Assembly (NCBI GenBank): GCA_021737645.1
Contig: JAIPDO010000019.1
Coordinates: forward strand, 1-61,924
From: Desulfarculaceae bacterium
GTDB taxonomy: Bacteria; Desulfobacterota; Desulfarculia; Desulfarculales; Desulfarculaceae
DNA length: 61,924 nucleotides
Direction of reading: 5' to 3'
The notes beneath the pieces were generated by a model. The model ran no database searches, was not told the origin of the DNA, and saw only the letters and a program-made list of their open reading frames with translations. Shown one piece after another: positions 1 through 8,743 of this stretch (its first letter is position 1; the number at the start of each line of letters is the position of its first letter). A program made the translations under genes and the position numbers.

Positions 1-290
1 GCCCCTGCCGCAAGGCAAGGGCGGACCGATTCGTTTCTAGAAGGCGCTGGGCTTACTTGTAGACATCCAAACAAAGCTCGGCGAACCCGGCCCGATCCCA
101 ATTAGCAACCTACGGCTCGGAGGGTCGTACAGTGACACTTCTTGCCATTCCACCCAGCGAAGATTCCGACAGGCCAACCAAAGCGCACAAAGCATGCTCA
201 CCTACAGCTGATTTTTTATCTCGTAGAATATCTGGACCGTCATGTTTCCTGAAAAAAGTTTTCTACCCCCCAACAGGCCCACATTTCCGC
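1..290. other. Leading non-coding stretch
   Basis: I see no supportable gene or RNA here. A 61-codon open frame begins at 132 but has no recognisable family, no ribosome binding site, and runs through the operator-promoter region upstream of the TetR gene, so I treat it as chance. The sequence may be the 3' flank of a gene outside the window. Confidence 0.4.
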
Positions 291-354
291 TTGACTCTAG
301 ATCGATCGTTCGGTTAGCATCGATATCGTAATAGATCGTTCGATCGATCTAGAG
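291..354 (+). promoter_or_regulatory. Palindromic operator overlapping a promoter upstream of the TetR gene
   Basis: A 14-base arm at 295-308 (CTCTAGATCGATCG) is repeated in perfect inverted orientation at 341-354, separated by 32 bases. Inside the right arm, bases 333-350 form a second near-palindrome centred on GATCGTTCGATC. A possible sigma70 promoter overlaps the left arm: TTGACT at 291-296 and TAGCAT at 315-320, spacing 18. An operator covering a promoter fits autorepression by the TetR protein encoded 110 bases downstream. The sequence shows the palindrome; regulator binding is inferred. Confidence 0.6.
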
Positions 355-463
355 CAGTCGCCTCACCACACCTGAGTATCCACAACAATGTCGATGGCGG
401 GCCTCGTTTTCGGGAGACAACCCGGAGCTGCCGGCCCCCATACGCCAAACACGGGGAGACAGC

Positions 464-1036
464 ATGGCTGGACCTAACAGCGGTAAAGACAAGCTCGCTC
501 TTAACGCCCTGGAACTCTTTGCCGAGCGCGGCTTTGCAGGCACATCCATCCGGGACATCGCCAAAGCCACAGGGCTAAGCATTTCCAATATTTACCACCA
601 CTTCGGCAATAAAGAAGGCCTACTGCTGGCCATCCTGAAAACCTCATCGGAGCGCTTGCTCCGCGAACTGCAGGAAGCCAGCAACCAGCCGGGCACGCCC
701 ATAGAGCGGTTCAAGAAACTGGTCCAGACTCACCTGCAACTTTCGCGCGGCCTCAGAAAAGAGGCCAAGATCTTTTTCCTGGACGAGGAACACCTTTCGC
801 CCGAGGGATACCGGGCCAATCTTACTTATCAACGCGAAATCCTGGACCTTTACCGCAAGCACCTCATGGCGCTGCAAGAGGCGGGCGAGGTCAATTTCAA
901 GAGCCCCACCATCGCCGCTTTTAATATTTTGGGCGTGGTCAACTGGCACTTGCGCTGGTACCGGTCAGAGGGGCAGATGAGCTTTGAAGAGACAAGCCGT
1001 GAGGTAACGGAGTTCATCCTGCACGGCATATCATGA
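464..1036 (+). CDS. TetR/AcrR-family transcriptional regulator
   Basis: 190 residues, typical for the family. The N-terminal helix-turn-helix lies at about residues 28-47, with the hallmark Y44-H-H-F47 at the end of the recognition helix followed by GNKEGLL. The C-terminal part (about 60-190) is the variable ligand-binding helical domain. The start ATG has GGGGAG six bases upstream. The gene lies 61 bases before the ketone-carboxylase operon and just after a palindromic operator, so it probably represses itself and perhaps that operon until a pathway ligand (ketone or acyl-CoA) binds. The ligand cannot be read from the sequence. Confidence 0.9.
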   Translation: MAGPNSGKDKLALNALELFAERGFAGTSIRDIAKATGLSISNIYHHFGNKEGLLLAILKTSSERLLRELQEASNQPGTPIERFKKLVQTHLQLSRGLRKEAKIFFLDEEHLSPEGYRANLTYQREILDLYRKHLMALQEAGEVNFKSPTIAAFNILGVVNWHLRWYRSEGQMSFEETSREVTEFILHGIS

Positions 1037-1097
1037 GTGCGGGAGCCTTAAACGCTTGAAAATTATAAGTGGTTAAGTCGACAGGGAGGGTACGGCA

Positions 1098-3131
1098 ATG
1101 AGCTTCAGCATAGATATTGACACTGGAGGCACATTCACCGACGGGTTTTTCCTGTCAGGCGACCAATCAGCATCGGTAAAGGTGCCTACCACGCCACATG
1201 ATCTGACCGAATGCTTTTTAAAGTGCATAGAGGCCGGGGCCGATTGTTTCAAGCTGTCGGTAGAGGATCTGCTCTATCAGACCCAGGTCATCCGCTTTTC
1301 CAACACCATCGGCACCAACACCATCATCCAGCGCGACGGCGCCAAAGTGGGACTGCTGGTGAGCCAAGGTCAGGGGTCATTAGCGCCGTGCCAAGAGGCG
1401 GACGGCAAGCCGCCCCTGGTGGTGCAGGACATGGTGCGGGAAATACGCGGCGAGACAGGGCCGGACGGCCAGGTGATTTCCCAGCCCGAGGCAGAGGAGG
1501 TTCTGGCCCAGGCCCAGGAGTTGATTGACGCCGGGGCTCGCTGTCTGGTGTTGGCCCTCAAGGGCTCCGACCGCAACGCCTCCAACGAGCGCCTGGCCCG
1601 CGGCTTCATCAAGGAGCTCTACCCCAGGGATTATTTGGGTTCCGTGCCTGTGTTTTTGTCTTCGGATATTTCCCAGCGGGGCGGCGAAGCCCAGCGCATC
1701 AACGCGGCGGTGCTCAACGCCTACATCCACGCCAAGCTGGTGCGCCTGCTTTACAAGGCGGGCGAGGAACTGCGCCAGCGCCTTTACAGCAAGAACCTTT
1801 TCATAGTGCACAACAACGGGGCAGTTGCCAGGGTTGCCAAAACCAGAGCCATCAACACCTATAACTCCGGCCCGGCCGCGGGCCTGTTGGGTGCGCGGCT
1901 AATCGGCCGGCTCTACGGAGCCGACGACCTGATTTCGGCCGACATGGGTGGCACCTCTTTCGACCTGGGCTATGTGCGCGGGGGCCAGCCCAGCTACACC
2001 TTGCAGCCTGATGTCGAGGGCTTCCCGGTGAACGTGCCCATGCTGTCCATCCGGGCCATCGGCGCCGGAGGCGGCTCCATCGCCTCGGTGAACGGCAAGG
2101 GCCTGCAGGTGGGGCCCCAATCGGCGGGCGCCCTGCCCGGCCCGGTTTGCTTCGACCTGGGAGGCGGTGAGCCCACCGTCACCGACGCGGACTTGGTGCT
2201 GGGCCTTTTGGACCCGGATTATTTCCTGGGCGGGACCATGAAGCTCAACGCGGCCAAGGCCAGGGAGGTGCTGACCCAGAAGGTGGCCGATCCCCTGGGC
2301 GTGAGCCCGGAGGAGGCGGCCCTGGCCATCAAGCAAGACATCGACCGGGCCATGGCCGAAGAGCTGGCCAAGATCAAAAAGGAAATGGGGCCGGACTTCG
2401 ATCCCTTGCTGGTGGTCTACGGCGGGGCGGGCCCGGCCCACATCTGCGATATCGCCTCGGCCGCCGGGCTTAAAAAAATCGTCATGACTCCATTCTCCGC
2501 CGTGTTCTCGGCTTTTTCGTCCCTGAGCATGGACGTGGGGCATCTCTACTACCGCAGGGTGGGGTCGGCTCTGGATGACCAAGGACTGGTTGAGGCCCTG
2601 GAGAACGCTGTCGAAGCCATGAAATCGGAAGCCCAGCGCGACATGCGCGGCGAGGGATTCTCCCCCGAGGAAATAACCTACACCCTGGAACTTTTGGTGC
2701 AGCCCGCCGACGGCGGGCCGGAGGTCAAGGTGGCCGCGCCCGAGGGCTTGGCCGGCGACGCCAAAGCGATGGAGGGGGTGCAGGCAGAGGCCGTGGACCT
2801 ATTGGCCACCCAGGGCTGGACCGGCCAAGGCCCACTCAAGCTCAACACCATCAGCCTGCTGGCTCAGGCCGCGGTGCCCCACTACGACTTCCCCCAGACT
2901 CCGCCCGCCCCAGGGGACGCCGGGCAGGCCTTGAGGGGCGAGCGCCGGGTCTTCGCCCAAAAGGGCGGCGAGGGGGCGTTGGTACCGGTGTACGACCGCA
3001 CCCGGCTGGGCAACGGGCACGCCGTCCAGGGACCTGCCCTGGTGGAATCCGAGCATACCACCGTCTACTTGCCAAACGGCTGGGGCATGAAGGTTGACCA
3101 GTACAACAACCTGCTGTTGGAGGAGGCCTGA
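1098..3131 (+). CDS. HyuA-type ATPase subunit of a putative ketone carboxylase (first copy)
   Basis: 677 residues of the hydantoinase A / N-methylhydantoinase / acetone-acetophenone carboxylase family. The N-terminal ATPase fold carries DIDTGGTFTDG at residues 6-16; a second phosphate-binding stretch, DMGGTSFDLG, lies near residue 282 and a glycine-rich GAGGGSIA near 322. A C-terminal HyuA domain follows from about 510. Family members use ATP to activate a ketone enol or open an amide ring. With a second HyuA, a HyuB and a small zinc protein alongside, a ketone-carboxylase subunit is more likely than a hydantoinase. The start has a strong AGGGAGGG site. It is two bases from the next gene. Substrate unknown. 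Confidence 0.85.
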   Translation: MSFSIDIDTGGTFTDGFFLSGDQSASVKVPTTPHDLTECFLKCIEAGADCFKLSVEDLLYQTQVIRFSNTIGTNTIIQRDGAKVGLLVSQGQGSLAPCQEADGKPPLVVQDMVREIRGETGPDGQVISQPEAEEVLAQAQELIDAGARCLVLALKGSDRNASNERLARGFIKELYPRDYLGSVPVFLSSDISQRGGEAQRINAAVLNAYIHAKLVRLLYKAGEELRQRLYSKNLFIVHNNGAVARVAKTRAINTYNSGPAAGLLGARLIGRLYGADDLISADMGGTSFDLGYVRGGQPSYTLQPDVEGFPVNVPMLSIRAIGAGGGSIASVNGKGLQVGPQSAGALPGPVCFDLGGGEPTVTDADLVLGLLDPDYFLGGTMKLNAAKAREVLTQKVADPLGVSPEEAALAIKQDIDRAMAEELAKIKKEMGPDFDPLLVVYGGAGPAHICDIASAAGLKKIVMTPFSAVFSAFSSLSMDVGHLYYRRVGSALDDQGLVEALENAVEAMKSEAQRDMRGEGFSPEEITYTLELLVQPADGGPEVKVAAPEGLAGDAKAMEGVQAEAVDLLATQGWTGQGPLKLNTISLLAQAAVPHYDFPQTPPAPGDAGQALRGERRVFAQKGGEGALVPVYDRTRLGNGHAVQGPALVESEHTTVYLPNGWGMKVDQYNNLLLEEA

Positions 3132-3133
3132 TC

Positions 3134-3463
3134 ATGAAGGTGAGGATCACTGAGTACCTGGAGATCGACCTGGGTAGCGAGATGTGGTGCTGCCAGCGCT
3201 GCGGCCGGGAATTGATTACGGCCCGGGAGAGCTACAAGAAAGGCTGCCTGGTGGCGGAAAAAGACATGGCCTCGGTGCACCCGCCTCTGGTCGAGGGCCA
3301 GGCCTACAGCTTCACGCCCGATCCCAACTACTGCCGCCTGTTGGAGTTCTACTGCCCAGGCTGCGGGGTGATAATCGAAAACGAGTACCTGCCGCCGGGA
3401 CATCCCATCACTCACGACATAGAACTGGACATCGACGCCCTGAAACAAAGGCACGGCGGGTAG
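3134..3463 (+). CDS. Small zinc-binding subunit, acetone/acetophenone carboxylase gamma-like
   Basis: 109 residues. Two cysteine clusters can form a zinc site: C19, C20 and C23 near the N-terminus, and C74/C77 in YCPGCG. A protein of this size with two CxxC-type clusters sits between the large HyuA/HyuB subunits in acetone and acetophenone carboxylase operons, where it is the small zinc subunit of the core complex. Here it starts two bases after the first HyuA gene and ends two bases before the URO-D-like gene, so translation is probably coupled. The assignment rests on size, the cysteines and position. Confidence 0.72.
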   Translation: MKVRITEYLEIDLGSEMWCCQRCGRELITARESYKKGCLVAEKDMASVHPPLVEGQAYSFTPDPNYCRLLEFYCPGCGVIIENEYLPPGHPITHDIELDIDALKQRHGG

Positions 3464-3465
3464 CC

Positions 3466-4419
3466 ATGACCAGCGGGCGGGAGCTGTTTTCCTGCTTCCT
3501 AAGGGGCACGGCCTTGGAGCGCCCTGCCTTCGTGCCGCTGGTGCGCGGGTTGGCCGCGCGGGTGGGAGGGGTCAAGGCCGAGGCCTTCACCCAGGACCCC
3601 ACCGCCTGGGCCAACCTGCTGATAAAGACCGCCGAGCTGTTCAACCTGGACGGGGTGGTGGCCGGGCTGGACTTCACCCTGCTGGCCGAGGCCTGCGGGT
3701 GCCCGGTCCAGTGGCAGGACGACCGGCCGGTAATAGCCGGTCCCGCGTCCCTGGTTTGCCAGGAACCCGAGCAGGCCGGGCGGTTGAAGGTGGCTCTGGA
3801 AAAGGCCCGCCAGGTCTTTGAAATTTCGCGCTCCAGCCGCGCCTGCGTGGCGGCCCTCACCGGCCCGGTCAGCCTGGCCCGGGAGGTGTTCGGCCAACAG
3901 GAAGGCCTGGCGCGCCTGGGGGAAATCAAGCCCCTGGTGGTGAGAGTGACCGAGGCCTTTTGCGCCACCCGCCCCGATGTCTTGATCTTCCTGGAGGGCA
4001 GCGCCCTGGCCCAGGAAGAAATAGGCATGCCCCAGCGCAAAATCTACAACACTCTGCGCAACCTGGCGGCCCACTACGACATCCCGGTGGGCATGTTCCT
4101 GCGCAACTACGGCGACGATCTGCCGCCCGGCCTGGAAAAGCTCAAAATGGACTTCCACGTCCTGGGGCTTTCCCAAGACGGCGGCCTGCCGCCCCGCAAG
4201 ACCCTGGAGCGCCTGTCCGGTCAAGGCCTGGGCCTGGGCATAGGGCTGCCCATGGACGATCTGGAGGCGGCCAAGGAAATGATGGGCCTGGGGATCGATT
4301 TGTACCGGGCGCAGTCGGGGCGGGGCTTCTTCTTCACCAGCCTGGGTCCGGCCACCCGCGAGGCGAATTTAGACACTGTGCATCAGTTGGTAAAGGAAAT
4401 TTCCCGGGTTCGGCTCTGA
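3466..4419 (+). CDS. Uroporphyrinogen-decarboxylase-like protein within the carboxylase operon
   Basis: 317 residues from ATG 3466, two bases after the small zinc subunit; an in-frame extension upstream to 3184 would overlap that gene and is rejected. The C-terminal half (LIFLEGSALAQ, VGMFLRNYGDD, LGLSQDG) has the look of the URO-D / corrinoid methyltransferase TIM barrel, but the signature of true HemE enzymes is not evident, so haem synthesis is unlikely. Its calculated size (about 34 kDa) matches the fifth, loosely bound epsilon subunit of acetophenone carboxylase. A role as accessory carboxylase subunit is therefore possible, inferred from context and size. Confidence 0.6.
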   Translation: MTSGRELFSCFLRGTALERPAFVPLVRGLAARVGGVKAEAFTQDPTAWANLLIKTAELFNLDGVVAGLDFTLLAEACGCPVQWQDDRPVIAGPASLVCQEPEQAGRLKVALEKARQVFEISRSSRACVAALTGPVSLAREVFGQQEGLARLGEIKPLVVRVTEAFCATRPDVLIFLEGSALAQEEIGMPQRKIYNTLRNLAAHYDIPVGMFLRNYGDDLPPGLEKLKMDFHVLGLSQDGGLPPRKTLERLSGQGLGLGIGLPMDDLEAAKEMMGLGIDLYRAQSGRGFFFTSLGPATREANLDTVHQLVKEISRVRL

Positions 4420-4442
4420 GCCTGGGGTCAAGGAGATATGCC

Positions 4443-6599
4443 ATGGGTATGACCGTCAATATCGACATCGGTGGAACCTTCACGGATTTTTACGCCACCG
4501 AGGGCGAGGGCAAGGGACTGATCACCAAATCCCCCACCACCCACTACGATCTGTCGGTGGGCTTCATGAAGGGCATCAAGAGCCTGGCCCGGGGATACGG
4601 CCGCAGCATGGACGAATTTCTAGGCGGCACCGACGCGGTGCGCTACAGCACCACCCTGGGCACCAACGCCCTGATCGAGCGCAACGGGCCCAAGTTGGGC
4701 CTGATAACCACCGCCGGTCACGAGGACGCCATCTTCCTGGGCCGTGGCCGCAGCTGGGCCGACGGAGGCGACAGCCAGGGTAACAAGGACCTGGCCCGCA
4801 TCAACAAGGCCGTCCCGCTGATCTCGCGAAACATGGTGGTGGGGGTGCGCGAGCGCATGGACTCCTTCGGCAATCCGGTCTGCCCCCTGCAACGCGAGGA
4901 CATCCTGGAGGCTTTGCAGGAGCTGGTGGACAAGGGGGCCATGGGTTTCGTGGTCTGCCTGTTGTGGTCCTTCGCCAACCCGGCCCACGAGCGCATGGTC
5001 AAGCAGGTGATCGAAGATGAGTATCCCGAGGACTACCTGGGCTCGCTGCCGGTGTTCCTCTCCAGCGACGTCTCGCCCAAGTCCGGCGAGTACACCCGCT
5101 TCATCACCACCATCGTCAACGCCTACATCCACGGGGTGATGGCCGACGAGCTGACCAAACTGGGCAACGAGCTACGCGACGGCGGCTACCAGCGGCCGCT
5201 GATGCTGGTGCACAACACCGGCGGCATGAAAAAGGTAAGCCGCACCAGGGCGGTGCTCACCCACAACGCCGGGCCGGTGGCCGGGCTGCATGGAGCCCTG
5301 ACCCTGGGCAGGCATTACGGGCACCAAAACATCATTTTCACCGACATGGGCGGCACCTCCTTTGACATAGGCGTGGTAAGCGGGGGCCGCCTGCAGACCT
5401 ACGACTTCATCCCGGTCATCGACCGCTGGCGCACCAACATCCCGGCTATCGAGGTGAAATCCATCGGGGCGGGCGGCGGCTCCATCGCCTGGGTCAACGA
5501 GCTGCTGGGCAACTCCCTGGAGGTGGGCCCCCAATCGGCCGGGTCCATGCCCGGACCGGCCTGCTACGACCTGGGCGGCGCCGAGCCCACCGTCACCGAC
5601 GCGGACCTGGTGCTGGGCTATCTCAACCCGGAGAACTACCTGGGCGGCGAGATGCTGTTGGACGAGGACCTGAGCAAGGAAGCCATCAAGAGCCGCGTCG
5701 CCGATCCCCTGGGCATCGACGTGGTGGAGGCGGCCCGGCGCATCCGGGCCGTGGTGGACGCGCGCATGGGCCAGGCGGTGTTCAACGAGGTGGCCCTCAA
5801 GGGTCACGACCCCCGGGAGTTCGTGCTGTTCGCTTGCGGCGGGGCGGGGGCGACCCACGCCTGCGGCTTCGCCCCCTACTTGCAAGTGGACAAGGTGGTG
5901 GTCTCGGGCCACTCCCCGGTGTTCGGGGCTTACGGGGCCTCCACGGTGAACATCCAGCAGGTGTGGGACAAGTCTCACACCATGAAGATTTTCCACTATG
6001 CGGAGCAGTGCTACTCCCAGGACTTTGACGCCTTCAACTCGGTGGTGGAGGAGCTAAAAGAGCTGGCCACCGCCGACCTCAGGCTAGAGGGATACAGCCC
6101 CGAGCAGATCGGGTTCCGGCTGGAGTTGGATATGCGCTACGGCATGCAATACAACCTGACCAAAATCATCAGCCCTCACATGAGCGTCTCCGGCCCCGAT
6201 GATTACCAGGCCATCTGCGACCACTTCACCGAGGAATATTCGGCCATCTACACCCCGGAAGCCACCTTCCCCATGGGCGGAATCAACGTGGAGTGCTTCT
6301 ACCTCACCGCCTTTGTGCAGACCGAGTACCTACAGTTGCAGCCACAACAGGAGCAGGGCGATGCCCCGCCCGAGGCCGCCAGGCGCGAATCCCGCCAGGC
6401 CTACTGGCCCTCCCTGGGCGGTTTTAAACAAACCCAGGTGTTCGACTTCGACCTGCTACAACCCGGCAACCGCATCCAGGGCCCGGCCCTGATCGAGGCT
6501 CCCGAGACCACCTACGTGCTGGAACCGGGCTGGAACTTCGTCAAGGACGGGTTCGGCAGCGGGGTGCTGCGCCTTACGGGGGCCCCGGAGCAAGGGTGA
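4443..6599 (+). CDS. HyuA-type ATPase subunit of a putative ketone carboxylase (second copy)
   Basis: 718 residues from ATG 4443, which has AAGGAG at proper spacing; an open frame continues upstream but overlaps the URO-D-like gene out of frame. NIDIGGTFTDFY at residues 6-17 is the N-terminal ATP-binding signature, and TDMGGTSFDIG lies near residue 300, followed by GAGGGSIAWVN. It is a diverged paralogue of the gene at 1098, sharing colinear motifs but longer C-terminally. Two non-identical HyuA chains in one operon is the arrangement of the acetophenone carboxylase core (alpha and alpha prime), whereas simple hydantoinases have one. Confidence 0.85.
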   Translation: MGMTVNIDIGGTFTDFYATEGEGKGLITKSPTTHYDLSVGFMKGIKSLARGYGRSMDEFLGGTDAVRYSTTLGTNALIERNGPKLGLITTAGHEDAIFLGRGRSWADGGDSQGNKDLARINKAVPLISRNMVVGVRERMDSFGNPVCPLQREDILEALQELVDKGAMGFVVCLLWSFANPAHERMVKQVIEDEYPEDYLGSLPVFLSSDVSPKSGEYTRFITTIVNAYIHGVMADELTKLGNELRDGGYQRPLMLVHNTGGMKKVSRTRAVLTHNAGPVAGLHGALTLGRHYGHQNIIFTDMGGTSFDIGVVSGGRLQTYDFIPVIDRWRTNIPAIEVKSIGAGGGSIAWVNELLGNSLEVGPQSAGSMPGPACYDLGGAEPTVTDADLVLGYLNPENYLGGEMLLDEDLSKEAIKSRVADPLGIDVVEAARRIRAVVDARMGQAVFNEVALKGHDPREFVLFACGGAGATHACGFAPYLQVDKVVVSGHSPVFGAYGASTVNIQQVWDKSHTMKIFHYAEQCYSQDFDAFNSVVEELKELATADLRLEGYSPEQIGFRLELDMRYGMQYNLTKIISPHMSVSGPDDYQAICDHFTEEYSAIYTPEATFPMGGINVECFYLTAFVQTEYLQLQPQQEQGDAPPEAARRESRQAYWPSLGGFKQTQVFDFDLLQPGNRIQGPALIEAPETTYVLEPGWNFVKDGFGSGVLRLTGAPEQG

Positions 6600-6652
6600 G
6601 TCTATTGCTGAAACGACGACGCCGGACAAGACCGGCGAGAGGGAGATAAGCC

Positions 6653-8731
6653 ATGTGCGCGATGGTATACGCAAGGGACATGGAGGTGGTGCAGCAGCTC
6701 AAGCCCGAGCCCATGACGCCCCGGGAGACTGCGGCCCAAGACAAGATCGATGACGTTGAGTACGACATCTTCGTCCACAAGATGAACATGGTGGCCCAAG
6801 AGGGCAAGGAAACCACCATGAAGCTGGGCGCGTCGTCGGGCATGCGCTGGGGCGACGTGGCCTTCGGCATCTACACCGCCCAGGGCGACCTTGCCGTGGT
6901 GGCCACCGGGATATGGTTCCACGCCGTGCTGGGACAGCTGCCGGTGAAATACATCGTAAAGCACTACGTGAACGACAGCTCGGTGGGGGTCAAGGAAGGC
7001 GACTCTTTCTTCTTCAACGACCCCTTCTACGGCGGGGTGCACCCGGCCGACATGGGCCTGTGCGTGCCGGTGTTCCACGAGGGCGAACTCATCTGCTTCG
7101 TGGGCGCGGTGGTGCACTCAGGCGAAAACGGCGGCACCGACCCGGGCGGCATCTGCCCCAGCGCCCGCACCAAGTACGACGAAGGGCTCATCTCCCCACC
7201 CATCAAGGTGGGCGAGAACTACACCCTGCGCGAAGACATCCTGAACATGTTCGCGGCCATGAACCGCGACGCGCGCACCATGATTCTGGACATCAAGGCC
7301 CGCCTGGCGGCCTGCCGCATCGCCCAACGCCGCATCTTGGAGTTCGTGGGCCAGAAGGGCCCGGACCTGGTGGTGGGCGGCCTGCGCCGCATCCTGTCGG
7401 TTACCGCCGATGCGGCCCGTCACAAGGTAAGCCAGCTCAACGACGGCGTGTTCCGTCAGCCCCGTTTCATGGACAACGTGGGCATGACCGAGGGCCTGCT
7501 CAAGATAAACCTCACCCTGGTGAAAAAAGGCGACACCATCAAGCTTGTCTTTGACGACACCACCCCCATGCTGCCCGACAAGCCCCTGAACAGCTTTTTC
7601 CAGGGCATCATCGGCATGGCCATGGTGTACTTCTGCGGCTGGTTTTTGCACGACCTCCCGGCCAACAACGCCCTGCTGGCCCCCATAGAATGGGACTTCC
7701 CCGAGGACTGCCTGCTCAACGCCAAGGGCGAGGCGCCCACATCCATGGCTCCTTTCCCGCAGACCCTGTTCGCCAACGCCATGTTCATGGCCGGCGCGCG
7801 CATGACCTATCACATGGACCCCAGCCGGGCCCAGGCCTCCTGGTATCAGGGATTCGGGGTGCCCCTGTTCGGCGGCATAAACCAGTGGGGAGAGCCCGTG
7901 GCCGACATCACCCCGGAGATAAACGCCACCGGCGCTGGGGCGCGCAACGACCAGGACGGGGTCAGCGGCGCAGGGGCCTTCTTCGCCACCATGAGCGACT
8001 GCTCCGACGTGGAAACCACCGAGGCGGACCGGCCCTTCCTCTACCTGTTCCGCAACTACTTTAAAAACTCCTATGGCCACGGCAAATACCGGGGCGGCGC
8101 CGGGGTCGGCTTCGGCCTGAAGATGCACCACGTGCCGGGCGCGGCCATGGGCTGCTTCGGCTTCGGATCGCGCTTTCCCGCCACCTTGGGCATATTCGGC
8201 GGCTACGCCGTGCCTCCGGTTTTTCTCAGCACCGTGCGCCAGAGCAACATGGGCGCGTTGTTGAGTTCCTCCGACGCCGGCCTGCCGAACAATCTGGATC
8301 AAATCTACGGCGAGGGAAACCCCGAACAGGGCCAGCGGGAGTTTCACCACATCACCCTGCCCATCCAGCTTTTCATGTACGGCGAAACCTTCTACGTGCC
8401 GGTGGGCGGCGGAGCCGGCTACGGCGATGTGCTGGAGCGCGATCCCCAGGCGGCGCTGGACGACCTGGCCGAGGGCCGGGCCTCGGGCTGGGTGGTCACC
8501 AACGTCTACAAGGTGGTTTATGACCCGGGCACCCTGCGCCTGGATGAAAAGGCCACCAAGGACCTGCGGGAAAAAGCCCTGGCCGAGCGCTTGCAAGGGG
8601 CCAAGCCCTTCGATGAGTTCGTCGAGGAGTGGTCCAAGCTCAAGCCCAGCGATGACGTGCTCCATAGCTACGTCACCTACCCCCATCCTTCGGTGGGCAT
8701 AAAGCAAGGCCCCCTGATGCCGAGCCTGTAA
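6653..8731 (+). CDS. HyuB-type subunit of a putative ketone carboxylase
   Basis: 692 residues of the hydantoinase B / acetone carboxylase alpha family, the partner that carries the carboxylation or hydrolysis site opposite the HyuA ATPase. Supporting stretches are FFFNDPFYGGVHPADMG, HSGENGGTDPGG, GAGARNDQDG and the glycine-rich C-terminal PVGGGAGYGDVLERDP. The start ATG follows AGAGGGAGATAAGCC. It is the last large subunit of the predicted complex and is followed after 12 bases by the CoA ligase gene, tying the complex to CoA-dependent breakdown. The N-terminus (about residues 1-25) looks longer than usual for HyuB. Confidence 0.86.
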   Translation: MCAMVYARDMEVVQQLKPEPMTPRETAAQDKIDDVEYDIFVHKMNMVAQEGKETTMKLGASSGMRWGDVAFGIYTAQGDLAVVATGIWFHAVLGQLPVKYIVKHYVNDSSVGVKEGDSFFFNDPFYGGVHPADMGLCVPVFHEGELICFVGAVVHSGENGGTDPGGICPSARTKYDEGLISPPIKVGENYTLREDILNMFAAMNRDARTMILDIKARLAACRIAQRRILEFVGQKGPDLVVGGLRRILSVTADAARHKVSQLNDGVFRQPRFMDNVGMTEGLLKINLTLVKKGDTIKLVFDDTTPMLPDKPLNSFFQGIIGMAMVYFCGWFLHDLPANNALLAPIEWDFPEDCLLNAKGEAPTSMAPFPQTLFANAMFMAGARMTYHMDPSRAQASWYQGFGVPLFGGINQWGEPVADITPEINATGAGARNDQDGVSGAGAFFATMSDCSDVETTEADRPFLYLFRNYFKNSYGHGKYRGGAGVGFGLKMHHVPGAAMGCFGFGSRFPATLGIFGGYAVPPVFLSTVRQSNMGALLSSSDAGLPNNLDQIYGEGNPEQGQREFHHITLPIQLFMYGETFYVPVGGGAGYGDVLERDPQAALDDLAEGRASGWVVTNVYKVVYDPGTLRLDEKATKDLREKALAERLQGAKPFDEFVEEWSKLKPSDDVLHSYVTYPHPSVGIKQGPLMPSL

Positions 8732-8743
8732 GGGGGAAACGAC

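Noticed and set aside
132..317. A 61-codon open frame at the left edge
   Set aside because: No family, no ribosome site, and it crosses the promoter/operator region of the TetR gene.
3184..3465. N-terminal extension of the URO-D-like gene
   Set aside because: It would overlap the small zinc-subunit gene almost entirely and has shadow-type composition; ATG 3466 fits the operon.
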